From an uncultured Bacteroidales bacterium (GTDB lineage: Bacteria > Bacteroidota > Bacteroidia > Bacteroidales > UBA932): a stretch of DNA of 64,000 nucleotides. Position 1 is the stretch's first letter. The number at the start of each line of letters is the position of its first letter. This document shows positions 1-9,141 of this stretch, piece by piece. A program made the translations under genes and the position numbers. The stretch lies in the NCBI GenBank assembly GCA_900544815.1, contig UQWT01000001.1, positions 18,274-82,273 of the forward strand, written 5' to 3'. Under the pieces are notes generated by a model. That model did not search any database. It had not been told where the DNA came from and saw only the letters and a program-made list of their open reading frames with translations.

Positions 1-42
1 GGTCTTATGAAGACAGGACGTCTTAAAGGCCGTCAAGGATAG
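1..42 (+). CDS. secY: SecY preprotein translocase subunit, C-terminal end only
   Basis: Only the last 13 codons and the TAG stop are in the window. The peptide (GLMKTGRLKGRQG) resembles the basic tail of Bacteroidales SecY, and secY is the expected gene immediately before map in this ribosomal operon. SecY is the channel subunit of the inner-membrane SecYEG translocon. The identity rests on the short tail and on gene order, so it is likely but not proven. Confidence 0.7.
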   Translation, partial: GLMKTGRLKGRQG

Positions 43-66
43 TAAATTTTTAATAGTTCTTTTGAA

Positions 67-831
67 ATGATATTCCTGAAATCAGATGAGGAGATAGAAC
101 TTCTAAGGGAGAACGCGATTTTGGTTTCCAAGACTCTTGCGGAGGTTGGTAAAGCCATAAAGCCGGGCGTAAAGACAATTGAGCTCGACAAATTGGCAGA
201 GACCTACATAAGAGATAACGGGGCTGTTCCGGGTTTTCTCAATTACGGAGGTTTTCCCTATACACTTTGTATATCTGTAAATGATACCGTTGTCCACGGT
301 TTTCCCGGAAATTATGAGCTTAAAGAGGGCGACATAGTTTCAATAGACTGCGGTACGGTTTACAAAGGATTTAATGGCGACTCTGCTTATACCTTTCCTG
401 TAGGGGAGGTTGATGCAAAGACCCGTCAGTTGTTGGATGTTACAAAACAATCTCTCTATCTTGGAGCACAAAAGGCTATAGCCGGCAACAGGATTGGGGA
501 TATTGGAAGTGCAGTCCAGCATTATGTTGAGCAATTCGGTTTTTCTGTTGTTAGAGAGATGGTAGGCCACGGGATAGGTAAAAGACTTCACGAGGCACCG
601 GAGGTTCCTAATTATGGTAAGGCCGGACAGGGAAAGAAACTCATAGAAAATATGGTTATCTGTATAGAGCCAATGATCAATATGGGCGTAAAGGATGTAT
701 ACTTAGACGACAACGGATGGGCAATCCATACGGCGGATAATATGAAGTCTGCTCATTTTGAGTTTATGGTGGCTGTAAAACACGGGCAACCACAGGTATT
801 AACAACATTTGAATTTATTGAAAACAGATAA
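67..831 (+). CDS. map: Methionine aminopeptidase, type I
   Basis: A 254-residue cytoplasmic metalloprotease that removes the initiator methionine from nascent proteins. The five metal ligands of the pita-bread fold are visible: D94, D105, H168, E201 and E232, plus the substrate-binding H77 (VHGF). There is no N-terminal zinc-finger or SH3 extension, so this is the short type Ia form. It lies 24 nt after the secY stop and 18 nt before infA, as in other Bacteroidales spc operons, which couples its expression to ribosome synthesis. The ATG gives the usual family length. Confidence 0.97.
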   Translation: MIFLKSDEEIELLRENAILVSKTLAEVGKAIKPGVKTIELDKLAETYIRDNGAVPGFLNYGGFPYTLCISVNDTVVHGFPGNYELKEGDIVSIDCGTVYKGFNGDSAYTFPVGEVDAKTRQLLDVTKQSLYLGAQKAIAGNRIGDIGSAVQHYVEQFGFSVVREMVGHGIGKRLHEAPEVPNYGKAGQGKKLIENMVICIEPMINMGVKDVYLDDNGWAIHTADNMKSAHFEFMVAVKHGQPQVLTTFEFIENR

Positions 832-849
832 AAATTAAATTATTAGAAG

Positions 850-1068
850 ATGTCAAAACAAGCGGCGATAGAGAAAGACGGTACAATAGTAGAGGCGTTG
901 TCAAATGCCATGTTCAGAGTTGAATTGGATAATGGACATGTGATAATAGCCCATATCTCCGGTAAAATGAGAATGCACTACATTAGAATTCTGCCTGGAG
1001 ATAAGGTAAGGGTAGAGATGTCTCCTTATGATTTAACTAAAGGAAGGATTTCTTTCAGATACAAATAA
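850..1068 (+). CDS. infA: Translation initiation factor IF-1
   Basis: 72 residues, the standard length of IF-1, a single S1/OB-fold domain that occupies the ribosomal A site during initiation. The sequence shows the family core (start [18 protein letters not shown], then [13 protein letters not shown] and the RISFRYK end). It is placed between map and rpmJ in one operon, the normal Bacteroidota order. Nothing unusual. Confidence 0.97.
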   Translation: MSKQAAIEKDGTIVEALSNAMFRVELDNGHVIIAHISGKMRMHYIRILPGDKVRVEMSPYDLTKGRISFRYK

Positions 1069-1080
1069 AAACTTAATATA

Positions 1081-1197
1081 ATGAAAGTAAAAGCATCCAT
1101 AAAAAAGCGCAGCGATGATTGCAAGATTGTTAAACGCAAAGGTCGTTTATATGTAATTTGCAAAAAGAACCCTAAGTTCAAAATGCGCCAAGGATAA
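1081..1197 (+). CDS. rpmJ: Ribosomal protein bL36
   Basis: A 38-codon gene ([20 protein letters not shown] to the stop TAA) lying 12 nt after infA. bL36 is the smallest protein of the large subunit. The usual zinc ligands are Cys11, Cys14, Cys27 and His33; here Cys14 and Cys27 remain but position 11 is Ser and position 33 is Phe, so a normal zinc ribbon cannot form. Zinc-independent (C-minus) versions of L36 are known in several lineages. The rest of the sequence and its position in the operon are diagnostic. Confidence 0.95.
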   Translation: MKVKASIKKRSDDCKIVKRKGRLYVICKKNPKFKMRQG

Positions 1198-1235
1198 TTC
1201 CAATTGTAAATAATTTTAGATAAAGAAAAATAATT

Positions 1236-1613
1236 ATGGCACGTATAGCCGGAGTTGATTTACCAAAAAACAAGCGTGGAGAGATAGGTTTAACCTATAT
1301 CTTTGGAATTGGTCGTAGTTCTGCCAAAAAGATCCTTAGTAAGAACGGAATCGATTTTGATACCAAGGTACAAGATTGGACAGATGACCAAGTCGCTGCA
1401 ATAAGACAGACTATTGCAGAAGAGTATAAAATAGAGGGCGAACTTCGTTCTACTATTCAGATGAACATCAAACGTCTTATGGACATTGGTTGTTACAGGG
1501 GAATCCGTCATAGAATTGGTTTGCCTGTAAGAGGACAGAGCACAAAGAATAATGCCCGTACTCGTAAAGGCAAGAAGAAAACTGTGGCAAATAAGAAGAA
1601 AGCAACTAAATAG
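1236..1613 (+). CDS. rpsM: Ribosomal protein uS13
   Basis: 125 residues, starting [20 protein letters not shown], a textbook S13 N terminus. It contains the helix-hairpin-helix segment ([14 protein letters not shown]), the [14 protein letters not shown] signature and a lysine-rich tail. S13 sits at the head of the 30S subunit and contacts tRNA and the 50S subunit. It is first of the rpsM-rpsK-rpsD-rpoA-rplQ block, 38 nt after rpmJ. Confidence 0.98.
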   Translation: MARIAGVDLPKNKRGEIGLTYIFGIGRSSAKKILSKNGIDFDTKVQDWTDDQVAAIRQTIAEEYKIEGELRSTIQMNIKRLMDIGCYRGIRHRIGLPVRGQSTKNNARTRKGKKKTVANKKKATK

Positions 1614-1624
1614 AACATAGGAAT

Positions 1625-2017
1625 ATGGCAAAGAAAACAGGATCATCCAATAAAAAAAGAGTTGTTAAGGTTGAGGCTTATGGGCAGGCTCATATTTCTT
1701 CTACTTTCAACAACGTGATTGTAACTCTAACAAACAGCCAGGGACAGGTTATCAGCTGGTCGTCAGCTGGTAAAATGGGCTTTAGAGGTTCTAAGAAAAA
1801 CACACCTTACGCAGCTCAGGTAGCAGCAGCAGATTGTGCTAAAGTTGCATACGATTTAGGTTTGCGTAAAGTAAAAGCTTATGTTAAGGGCCCGGGTGCA
1901 GGACGTGAATCTGCTATTCGTACTATACACGGAGCAGGAATAGAGGTAACAGAGATTATAGATGTAACTCCACTTCCTCATAACGGATGTAGACCAAAAG
2001 GTCGTCGTAGAGTATAA
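1625..2017 (+). CDS. rpsK: Ribosomal protein uS11
   Basis: 130 residues with the S11 hallmarks: [16 protein letters not shown] near the N terminus, [11 protein letters not shown] in the middle and the [18 protein letters not shown] end. S11 lines the platform of the 30S subunit near the E site. Eleven nucleotides separate it from rpsM, and the order rpsM-rpsK-rpsD-rpoA is universal in this phylum. Confidence 0.98.
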   Translation: MAKKTGSSNKKRVVKVEAYGQAHISSTFNNVIVTLTNSQGQVISWSSAGKMGFRGSKKNTPYAAQVAAADCAKVAYDLGLRKVKAYVKGPGAGRESAIRTIHGAGIEVTEIIDVTPLPHNGCRPKGRRRV

Positions 2018-2044
2018 TTCCTAATAATTTAAAATTGATTAAAT

Positions 2045-2650
2045 ATGGCAAGATATACTGGGCCTTCTACTAAAATAGCCCGCAAATTTGGAGAACCAAT
2101 TTTTGGTCCCGATAAAAGTTTTGAACGCAAAAACTTTCCTCCAGGACAGCATGGCCTTGCAAGAAAGAGAAAGAAAACTTCTGAGTACGGTGTACAGTTA
2201 AAAGAGAAACAGAAAGTAAAATATACTTATGGTGTTCTTGAAAGACAGTTCCGTAATCTATATGAGAAAGCTTCTAAGATGAAGGGCAGAAAGGGTGAAA
2301 ACCTTGTAATGCTTCTCGAAAGCCGTCTCGACAATTTAGTCTACAGATTGGGTATAGCCCCTACACGTGCAGCTGCAAGACAGTTGGTCTCACACTGTCA
2401 CATTGTGCTTAACGGTAGCGTTTGCAATATCCCTTCTACCTTGGTTAAACCAGGTGAGATTATTGGTGTTCGCGAAAGATCAAAGAGCTTAGAGGTTGTT
2501 CAAGATAGTATTGCAGCTCGTGCTAACAAGTACCCTTGGTTAGAGTGGAATTCTGCCTCTTTGGAGGGTAAATTCCTTAACCTGCCAGACAGAACAGAGG
2601 TACCTGAAACCATAAACGAGCAGCTCATCGTTGAGTTGTACTCTAAATAA
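2045..2650 (+). CDS. rpsD: Ribosomal protein uS4
   Basis: 201 residues, starting [20 protein letters not shown], with the S4 domain around residues 92-155 ([20 protein letters not shown]). S4 is a primary 16S rRNA-binding protein that nucleates 30S assembly and in some bacteria represses its own operon. No N-terminal CxxC zinc motif is present, so this is the zinc-free form. It sits between rpsK and rpoA. Confidence 0.98.
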   Translation: MARYTGPSTKIARKFGEPIFGPDKSFERKNFPPGQHGLARKRKKTSEYGVQLKEKQKVKYTYGVLERQFRNLYEKASKMKGRKGENLVMLLESRLDNLVYRLGIAPTRAAARQLVSHCHIVLNGSVCNIPSTLVKPGEIIGVRERSKSLEVVQDSIAARANKYPWLEWNSASLEGKFLNLPDRTEVPETINEQLIVELYSK

Positions 2651-2692
2651 TAAGCTTGCTTTTAAGCGTAACACTAATAAAAATTTATAAAC

Positions 2693-3703
2693 ATGGCAAT
2701 TTTAGCATTTCAAAAACCCGATAAGGTTATAATGCTCGACTCAACTGATACCTATGGTAAATTTGAGTTTAGACCTTTAGAGCCTGGATATGGTATTACT
2801 ATCGGCAACGCTTTACGCCGTATACTACTCTCTTCAATAGAGGGCTTTGCAATCACATCCATTAAAATAGACGGAGTGGATCATGAGTTTGCAACAATCC
2901 CCGGAGTTATTGAAGGTGTAGTTGATATTGTGCTCAACTTTAAGAGAGTACGTTTCAAACAGATGGTAGAGGGCGAGGATAGTGAGGTGATTACCGTGAA
3001 TGTTAGTGGACAGCAAGAATTTACTGCAGCAGACATTTCAAAAAGTCTTTCTTCGTTCAAAGTCCTTAACCCTGAACAGCATATCTGTTTTATGGAGCCA
3101 ACTGTAAAGTTGACCATTGAGATGAGAATAGGAAAGGGTAGAGGTTATGTCCCTGCAGACGAGAACAAGGTAGATGGAGCACCATTTGGAACTATTGCAA
3201 TTGATTCCATCTTTACCCCAATAAGGAATGTAAACTGGAATGTAGAACCATGGCGTGTAGAGCAGAAGACAGACTACGACAAGTTGAATCTTGAAATTAC
3301 TACAGACGGTTCTATCCATCCTAAGGATGCTTTGAAAGAGGCTGCAAAAATCCTTATACATCACTTTATGTTGTTCTCTGATGAAAAGATAAGTTTGGAG
3401 GCACCGCCTGAGGTTGTAAGTAACGAATTGGATGAGGAGTCATTGCGTATGCGTCATCTTCTTCTTACAAAACTTTCGGATATGGAATTGTCCGTTAGGG
3501 CTCTAAACTGTCTTAAAGCAGCTGATATAGAGACATTTGCAGATTTGGTTTCACACCAGAGATCTGAACTCATGAAGTTTAGAAATTTTGGTAAGAAATC
3601 TTTAACCGAAATAGACACCTTGGTTGAGAGACTTAAACTCAACTTTGGAATGGATGTTTCTAAGTATAACATTGAAATTAAAAAAAATAACAATACAAAA
3701 TGA
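2693..3703 (+). CDS. rpoA: RNA polymerase alpha subunit
   Basis: 336 residues. The N-terminal domain (about 1-235) carries the dimerisation motif [20 protein letters not shown]; the C-terminal domain (about 260-320) carries the helix-hairpin-helix region ([28 protein letters not shown]) that contacts UP elements and activators. The stop overlaps the rplQ start by 4 nt (ATGA), so the two genes are translationally coupled. Confidence 0.98.
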   Translation: MAILAFQKPDKVIMLDSTDTYGKFEFRPLEPGYGITIGNALRRILLSSIEGFAITSIKIDGVDHEFATIPGVIEGVVDIVLNFKRVRFKQMVEGEDSEVITVNVSGQQEFTAADISKSLSSFKVLNPEQHICFMEPTVKLTIEMRIGKGRGYVPADENKVDGAPFGTIAIDSIFTPIRNVNWNVEPWRVEQKTDYDKLNLEITTDGSIHPKDALKEAAKILIHHFMLFSDEKISLEAPPEVVSNELDEESLRMRHLLLTKLSDMELSVRALNCLKAADIETFADLVSHQRSELMKFRNFGKKSLTEIDTLVERLKLNFGMDVSKYNIEIKKNNNTK

Positions 3704-4179
3704 GGCATAATAAGTCATTCAACCATTTAGGTAGAAAGAGCGGTCACCGTAAGGCTATGCTTGCAAATATGGCTTCTTCTCTCTTGCTGCACAAGAGAAT
3801 AGAGACTACACTTGCCAAGGCTAAAGCTTTGAGAATGTATGTTGAGCCGCTTATTACCAAATCTAAGGAGGACAGTACTCACTCAAGAAGAACTGTGTTC
3901 AGCTACCTGAAACAGAAAGAGGCTGTTACCGAGCTTTTTAGAAATATTGCTCCTAAGATTGCGGATCGTCCGGGCGGATATACCCGTATTCTTAAAACAG
4001 GTTTCCGTGTAGGTGATGCTGCAGACATGGCAATTATAGAGTTGGTAGATTTCAACGAAGCTGCTCTTGCATCTGCTCCTAAGAAAGATACCAAGAAACC
4101 TTCTACACGTAGAAGTAGAGCTAAGAAGGCTGCTCCTGCAGCTGAGGCTCCGGCTACAGAGGAGGCTAAGGCTGAATAG
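3700..4179 (+). CDS. rplQ: Ribosomal protein bL17 with Ala/Lys-rich tail
   Basis: 159 residues. The first ~115 are the L17 fold ([20 protein letters not shown] at the start, then [11 protein letters not shown] and DRPGGYTRI). The remaining ~40 residues are a low-complexity Lys/Ala/Glu tail ([18 protein letters not shown]) absent from E. coli L17; such tails are common in this phylum. It overlaps rpoA by 4 nt and is the last gene of the operon, followed by a hairpin terminator. Confidence 0.97.
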   Translation: MRHNKSFNHLGRKSGHRKAMLANMASSLLLHKRIETTLAKAKALRMYVEPLITKSKEDSTHSRRTVFSYLKQKEAVTELFRNIAPKIADRPGGYTRILKTGFRVGDAADMAIIELVDFNEAALASAPKKDTKKPSTRRSRAKKAAPAAEAPATEEAKAE

Positions 4180-4217
4180 TATAGAAACGGTATAGAAAGA
4201 ATATCTTTCTAAATAAT

Positions 4218-4253
4218 AAAGGGGTGCCTATGTGAAGTGGCGCCCCTTTGTTG
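4218..4253. terminator. Bidirectional terminator after rplQ
   Basis: A hairpin with an 11-bp stem (AAAGGGGTGCC paired with GGCGCCCCTTT, one G-U pair) and a 10-nt loop, followed by TTTGTTG. It lies 38 nt after rplQ and just beyond the 3' end of the opposing GSCFA gene. It probably ends both convergent transcripts. The U-tract on the plus side is short and the minus side has an A/T-rich flank. Confidence 0.75.
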
Positions 4254-4271
4254 TAGTATGCTTGGCATGAT

Positions 4272-5207
4272 TTATTCTATTGTCTTCTGTCGCATTCCGT
4301 AAAATTGTTTTTTCAATTCTTCTGTTTTTGCTAAAAATTGTTTGTACCCATCACTCTCACTGTTAAACGGTCTATGTTTTTCTGCCAAGGTGATTTTTTC
4401 TGCCAAACGCATAAGAGCTCCAATATTTGGCTTAAAACAGTTCTCTACGAACCTTTCAAATATATATTTAACCGCAATAGCAGACGGGTGAACAAGGTCT
4501 TCTGCATAGAACCTATAATCCCTAAGTTCGTCTGTCATTATCTCGTACGATGGAAAATATGTGATATTATTGCCGTTAACAACCTCCTCTAATGCAAGAT
4601 GCAGGGATGCCTTACTTATAGAGTTTCCATGCAATCCATCTTTAATATGCCTTATAGGACTCACCGTAAATATAACCTGCTTGTCGGGAAGAAAACTGAT
4701 AATCCTATTTAAATTCTCTATGATACGGCTCACCGACAATAACTCCCTTTTAAAAAGCGCCGGATTCAGCTTATTGCAGTTGGCCACTACCGTGTCTGTT
4801 TCCAAATACTTGTAACACCACGCCGTTCCTAATGTAATCACAATAACCGTTGCCTTATTGAAAAATTCAGCTGCTGCATAAAGCGATCTATTGGCATTTT
4901 CCAAAAAGGCGGCAGGTGTATTCCGCGCAAAAGATGTATGGTGAGACAATGAACAGTATAACTCTCCCGTTTTAATGACATCTTTGTCATCAAATGTCTT
5001 TAGTGCAGCAATTCTTTCAGCAGCATTGGCAATGGATACCGGATTGTACAAAACCCCAAACGGATTTATGCAAGTATTGAACCTGTAATAGTCTAACATA
5101 CTGCCAATACTGTCTGCAAAGCATGAGCCTAACATAAGGATATTGTCCTTATATCCTATTTTATATCTGTATTGTTGATATGTTACGGGAGTTGTGAATT
5201 TTATCAT
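4272..5207 (-). CDS. GSCFA domain protein
   Basis: 311 residues. The diagnostic GSCFA motif is visible (LMLGSCFADSIG, residues ~25-36), followed by the conserved NPFGVLYNPVSIA. The family is common in Bacteroidota and looks related to SGNH-type hydrolases, with GSCFA at the nucleophile elbow and a late HPS (DLVHPSAIA) that could supply the catalytic Asp/His. The substrate is unknown. No signal peptide is seen. The ATG overlaps the queG stop by 4 nt, so the two genes are co-translated. Confidence 0.85.
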   Translation of the reverse strand: MIKFTTPVTYQQYRYKIGYKDNILMLGSCFADSIGSMLDYYRFNTCINPFGVLYNPVSIANAAERIAALKTFDDKDVIKTGELYCSLSHHTSFARNTPAAFLENANRSLYAAAEFFNKATVIVITLGTAWCYKYLETDTVVANCNKLNPALFKRELLSVSRIIENLNRIISFLPDKQVIFTVSPIRHIKDGLHGNSISKASLHLALEEVVNGNNITYFPSYEIMTDELRDYRFYAEDLVHPSAIAVKYIFERFVENCFKPNIGALMRLAEKITLAEKHRPFNSESDGYKQFLAKTEELKKQFYGMRQKTIE

Positions 5208-6202
5208 TTTAATGAATCTAATGTGTCTAATATTTTGTTCCTGCCTGCTCTGCCGATAGGGGAATTTTTAAAAGCCTTGTTGAAGCCGGAGCTTGAAATG
5301 GATTCCAAAAACTCCTTTGGATTATTGAGAAGCAGGTTGGTTACAGGATGTAATTTAGTAAGTTCCTCCATTCCGGGCTTGTTCTTTCCGTTCCACGGGC
5401 AGGCATTAAGACAGCTGTCACATCCAAATATATATTTGTGTGGATTGGGAAGCTCCCGAGGAAAACTCTCCTTTCTGTTCTCTATGGTGTGGTATGAGAT
5501 ACATCTGTTTGCATTAACTTTCCCCGGAGCATAAAGGGCACCTGTTGGGCAGGCATCAATGCATCTGTGGCATTCACCGCATAACGAAAAAATGTTTTGC
5601 TTTCCAATAGGGTAAATGCTTTTATCATAGCTGTAATCTGCATTTTTTTTAGGAATGCCAAGTATAATTCCGCTTATCAATGTCTTTATTCCGGCCTTTT
5701 TGCTTATCAGAAATCCATTTTTTCCTATTGCTCCAAGTTTGCATGCTGTGGCAAGTGCCCGTTCCAATACCGGAGCAGAATCTGTAAAGCATTTTCCAAT
5801 TGCATTATCTATCTGCTCCTTTATATACAGTAGAATAGTATTGAGCTTTTGTTTTAGGATAATATGATAATCTGTTCCCAATGCGTACTGCGCTATTTTA
5901 ACTGTACCGTTATTATGCAATGTGTCGCAATGGTACGATGCAAGGAATAATATAATGTAATAGCTGTATTGCAAATTGTTGCTTTTATCATTAAGGAGGA
6001 GCTCAGGTGATTGTCTTATATCCAAATGATTATACAGATATTTCATTTGGGCGAAATCTCCTTTCTGCAAGGCATAGCGGTAATTATCCATTGCAATATC
6101 AATTGCCGGAGAACAATACGAGAGTGGTATGATCTGCCAGTCTGCAAATTTTTCCCTCTCTGCCAATTGTTGTATGAGCATATGTAAATTTTTGTTCTCC
6201 AT
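5204..6202 (-). CDS. queG: Epoxyqueuosine reductase
   Basis: 332 residues from the ATG chosen here. QueG uses cobalamin and two [4Fe-4S] clusters to reduce epoxyqueuosine to queuosine in tRNA. Two ferredoxin-like motifs are clear: C208-x2-C211-x2-C214-x3-C218 with a late C268, and C261-x2-C264-x3-C268 with C234. The proposed catalytic Asp is D141 (TDSAPVLER). The frame can be extended upstream to a TTG (6227-6229), but the ATG gives the normal N terminus. Tgt, which acts earlier in the same tRNA modification, is encoded at 9827. Confidence 0.93.
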   Translation of the reverse strand: MENKNLHMLIQQLAEREKFADWQIIPLSYCSPAIDIAMDNYRYALQKGDFAQMKYLYNHLDIRQSPELLLNDKSNNLQYSYYIILFLASYHCDTLHNNGTVKIAQYALGTDYHIILKQKLNTILLYIKEQIDNAIGKCFTDSAPVLERALATACKLGAIGKNGFLISKKAGIKTLISGIILGIPKKNADYSYDKSIYPIGKQNIFSLCGECHRCIDACPTGALYAPGKVNANRCISYHTIENRKESFPRELPNPHKYIFGCDSCLNACPWNGKNKPGMEELTKLHPVTNLLLNNPKEFLESISSSGFNKAFKNSPIGRAGRNKILDTLDSLK

Positions 6203-6299
6203 TACTTTGATATTCTTAAAAAATAACAATAAATTAATAAAGTATTAAAGAATAATATTGTTTTTTTATATTAAAGTAGTAAAACTTATTCAAAATTAT

Positions 6300-6344
6300 T
6301 ACTTTTGTATCCGTTGATTTCTAAGGGGTGCTGTACCCTTTAGA
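6300..6344 (+). promoter_or_regulatory. Putative promoter and 5'-leader hairpin for the threonine dehydrogenase gene
   Basis: TACTTTTG at 6300-6307 matches the Bacteroidota -7 box TAnnTTTG; no good -33 TTTG is visible. Just downstream, 6320-6344 forms a 10-bp hairpin (TCTAAGGGGT / ACCCTTTAGA, one G-U) with a 5-nt loop that would lie at the very 5' end of a ~150-nt leader. Such a hairpin could protect or attenuate the mRNA. Apart from this and the palindrome at 6450, I see nothing in the 263-nt gap after queG. Confidence 0.5.
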
Positions 6345-6449
6345 TTCTACTACTGACAAATTTAAGAAGCTGTTTTGAATTTATAAAAACAATTTTAATA
6401 TTGAAATGAATTTTAAAACATCTTCCGTTATTTTTATTTAATGGTAAAC

Positions 6450-6465
6450 TAATATTCGAATATTA
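6450..6465. repeat. 16-bp perfect palindrome abutting the start codon
   Basis: TAATATTCGAATATTA is a perfect 16-bp palindrome that ends one base before the ATG at 6466. It could be an operator for a dimeric regulator or an mRNA hairpin over the ribosome-binding region. No classical Shine-Dalgarno is seen, which is usual for this phylum. Confidence 0.5.
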
Positions 6466-7428
6466 ATGAAGAGAATTCTTGTTGTTGGTGCCGGTGGCCA
6501 GATTGGAACGGAATTGGTTCCTCACCTTCAGAAGGTTTATGGAGAGGATAATGTTATCGCTGCCGATCTTAAGCCGGAAATGGTTAAAAAATTGAGTACT
6601 TTTTCTAAAGCAATCTCTTTGGATGCTCTCAATTTTGAAGAGTATAACAAGGTTGTTAAAGATAACAATATAGATGGTATATACAACTTAGTGGCCTTGT
6701 TGTCTGCTACCGGCGAAAAAAATCCGCAGTTGGCATGGAATATAAATATGGGAGCACTGCTTAATTCCCTTAATATAGCAAAGGATAGCAAAACAGCACT
6801 GTTTACTCCAAGTTCAATTGGCGCATTTGGCGAAAACACCCCTCATTACAAAACCCCGCAGGACACAATAATGAGACCAAATACCATTTATGGTGTCTGC
6901 AAAGTAAGTGGTGAATTGCTTAGCGATTATTATTTTACAAAATTTGGTGTTGATACGAGGAGTGTAAGGTTTCCCGGTATAATATCAAATGGTGCAATGC
7001 CGGGTGGTGGAACAACAGACTATGCTGTAGAAGTTTTCTACAAAGCTGTAAAAGAGGGCAGATTTACCTGCGAAGTTCCAAAGGATGCCTATATGGATAT
7101 GATCTATATGCCGGATGCTCTTGAGTCTACAACACAACTCATGGAGGCAGATCCCACTAAACTAAAACATAGAAACAGTTTTAACATAGCATCTATGAGC
7201 TTTACGCCGGAGCAGCTCTTTACTGCAATCAAAAAGAGAATACCTGAGTTTACATGGGATTACAACGTAGATCCCGTTAAGGCTGCAATAGCTGCATCAT
7301 GGCCGGATATAATGGATGATTCTGCTGCAAGAGAGGAGTGGGGATGGAATCCTAAATGGGGGTTGGATGAGATGATAGATGACATGCTTGCCGCATGCAG
7401 ACGCAAATTGGCCAACGGCGAATATTAG
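6466..7428 (+). CDS. tdh: L-threonine 3-dehydrogenase, SDR/epimerase type
   Basis: 320 residues, an extended short-chain dehydrogenase. The NAD-binding GAGGQIG (residues 8-14) and the catalytic YGVCK (Tyr-x3-Lys) are present, with the partner Ser in the PSSIGAFG segment. It matches the SDR-type threonine dehydrogenases that oxidise threonine to 2-amino-3-ketobutyrate, which is distinct from the zinc enzyme of E. coli. The usual partner, 2-amino-3-ketobutyrate CoA ligase, is not in the window. The gene is monocistronic, with a long leader and its own terminator. A related NAD-dependent epimerase is the alternative. Confidence 0.85.
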   Translation: MKRILVVGAGGQIGTELVPHLQKVYGEDNVIAADLKPEMVKKLSTFSKAISLDALNFEEYNKVVKDNNIDGIYNLVALLSATGEKNPQLAWNINMGALLNSLNIAKDSKTALFTPSSIGAFGENTPHYKTPQDTIMRPNTIYGVCKVSGELLSDYYFTKFGVDTRSVRFPGIISNGAMPGGGTTDYAVEVFYKAVKEGRFTCEVPKDAYMDMIYMPDALESTTQLMEADPTKLKHRNSFNIASMSFTPEQLFTAIKKRIPEFTWDYNVDPVKAAIAASWPDIMDDSAAREEWGWNPKWGLDEMIDDMLAACRRKLANGEY

Positions 7429-7522
7429 TGCTCCATTTTAAGAACATCATAATTTTTAACTCATGCTCAAAAAAAGAAGCTGAATAAAGAGGTAATAACC
7501 GTTTTATCAACTTCTTTAAAAC

Positions 7523-7558
7523 TAAAGCGGATAACCAAATCACCGGCTATCCGCTTTA
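7523..7558. terminator. Bidirectional terminator between tdh and the nucleoside transporter gene
   Basis: Perfect 11-bp inverted repeat TAAAGCGGATA / TATCCGCTTTA with a 14-nt loop, between two convergent genes. The flanks are A/T-rich on both sides (TTTAAAAC before, ATATTTC after), so it can serve both directions. Confidence 0.75.
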
Positions 7559-7584
7559 ATATTTCATTGTAGAAATATAATTTC

Positions 7585-9123
7585 TTACATAAACATTCCA
7601 ATCATTGTAGCACTAACCAATGCAACCATGGAGGCTCCGAACAAAGCTCTGAAACCAAAGGCAGAGAGCGTAGACTTCTTATTAGGCGCAATGCCACCGA
7701 TACCGCCAATCTGAATACCAACAGAGGCAAAGTTGGCAAATCCGCAAAGAATATATGTTGCCATAATGATAGACTTTGGAGATGAGAAGATTCCTGTTCT
7801 TATCATATCGGCAAGGCTCTGATAACCTACAAACTCTGTTAGGATGAGCTTTTCACCAAGCAGACGACCTATTGGCGCTATATCCGCAGACGGCACACCG
7901 GTTACCCATATTACAGGATAGAACAGATACGATAATAGGAATTCCAAAGAGAGAGAACTGTATCTTCCATCTGTAGCGGAGGCTATAAGATTATTTAAAG
8001 TTGTCCAGTCTCCAATCTTTAGGAATATATAATTAAAGCCGGCAATAAGTGCATAAAAAACAAGAAGCATTGCCGCTACGTTGGCAGCAAGTTTAAGACC
8101 GTCAGATGCTCCATTGGTAACAGCATCAAGAACATTCCTTCCTATCTTTTCCTGTGAAACCTCTATAGAGTTGTCTATCTTTTCATCTTGCGGGTATAGA
8201 ATCTTTGCAATGGCAATGGCTCCCGGAGCTGCCATAACAGAAGCAGAGAGAAGATGTTTTGCAAATTCAACCTCCAAAGCTCTGTCTCCGTTGCCCAACA
8301 TACCTATGTATGCTGCAAGTACGCCTCCGGCCATTGTTGCCATACCTGCTGTCATGACAAGCATAAGTTCGGATTTTGTCATCTTGGGAATATACTCCTT
8401 CACAAGAAGCGGAGCCTCGGTTTGTCCGAGGAAGATATTTCCTGCGCAAGAAAGGGATTCCGCACCTGAGAGCTTCATGATCTTTGTAAGGCACCAACCC
8501 ATTACCCATACAGCCTTCTGGAGGATTCCAAGATAGAAGAACAGACTGGTTAGTGATGAGAAAAAGATTATTGTAGGAAGAATCTGCAGAGCAAATATAT
8601 ATCCAAACTTGTTGAGGTCTACAAGATCTCCAAAAAGGAATTCAGAACCTGCTCTGGTCCAGCCTAAGACAGCTACAAAGCACTTTCCGAATACCTCAAA
8701 AGCAGACTGTACAGCAGGGAATAGCAACACAGAGAGCGCAATTATCAATTGCAAGGCCAGAGCCTTGAACACTGTACCCCAATTGACCTTTTTTCTGTTA
8801 CAGCTGAATATCCATACGATGAAAAGGATAACAGCCATGCCAAAGATTCCCTTTACAATGGACCAGATATTAAAGGAGAATGTCCTTTGGGCTAAAATTG
8901 CTTTAAACGGGTTATCCTTCTCCTGAGCGGTCTCTGTTACGGAACTCTGCTGTAAAGTGTCCTGTTGTATCACGTTGGTGCTATCGTCACCCAACATGAC
9001 CTCTTCGGCAACCTGTTCGGGATTGGTGCCGGCTGTAGGTTCTTGTGGTTGTGCCGCAAGTCTGCCCAACGGTAACGAAAAGGCCAGCAGCATCCCCAAC
9101 AAAATGAAAATATACTTTCTCAT
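7585..9123 (-). CDS. CNT-family sodium/proton-coupled nucleoside transporter
   Basis: 512 residues. The core from ~85 onward is a NupC-type concentrative nucleoside transporter with many membrane segments and the family motif GQTEAPLLVKEYI plus TAGMATMAGGVL and GFANFASVGIQIGG. It imports nucleosides with Na+ or H+. Unusually for the bacterial family (about 400 residues), it starts with a cleavable-looking signal peptide (MRKYIFILLGMLLAFSLPLG, ending AAQ) and an acidic, Gln/Thr-rich stretch of ~55 residues before the first transporter helix. It is a single-gene unit convergent with tdh. Confidence 0.92.
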   Translation of the reverse strand: MRKYIFILLGMLLAFSLPLGRLAAQPQEPTAGTNPEQVAEEVMLGDDSTNVIQQDTLQQSSVTETAQEKDNPFKAILAQRTFSFNIWSIVKGIFGMAVILFIVWIFSCNRKKVNWGTVFKALALQLIIALSVLLFPAVQSAFEVFGKCFVAVLGWTRAGSEFLFGDLVDLNKFGYIFALQILPTIIFFSSLTSLFFYLGILQKAVWVMGWCLTKIMKLSGAESLSCAGNIFLGQTEAPLLVKEYIPKMTKSELMLVMTAGMATMAGGVLAAYIGMLGNGDRALEVEFAKHLLSASVMAAPGAIAIAKILYPQDEKIDNSIEVSQEKIGRNVLDAVTNGASDGLKLAANVAAMLLVFYALIAGFNYIFLKIGDWTTLNNLIASATDGRYSSLSLEFLLSYLFYPVIWVTGVPSADIAPIGRLLGEKLILTEFVGYQSLADMIRTGIFSSPKSIIMATYILCGFANFASVGIQIGGIGGIAPNKKSTLSAFGFRALFGASMVALVSATMIGMFM

Positions 9124-9141
9124 TAAAAAAATTTTTATTGA

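Noticed and set aside
6203..6229. TTG start extending QueG by nine residues
   Set aside because: The ATG at 6202 gives the normal family start; the extension shows no conserved sequence.
6320..6344. GGGGTGCTGTACCC resembles part of a TPP riboswitch
   Set aside because: The other conserved TPP segments (CTGAGA, and the ACCTGATC region) are absent, and the downstream gene is not for thiamine metabolism.
8081..8536. Long open frame opposite the nucleoside transporter gene
   Set aside because: It is the antisense of a clear transporter with intact motifs, with no family resemblance or promoter of its own.
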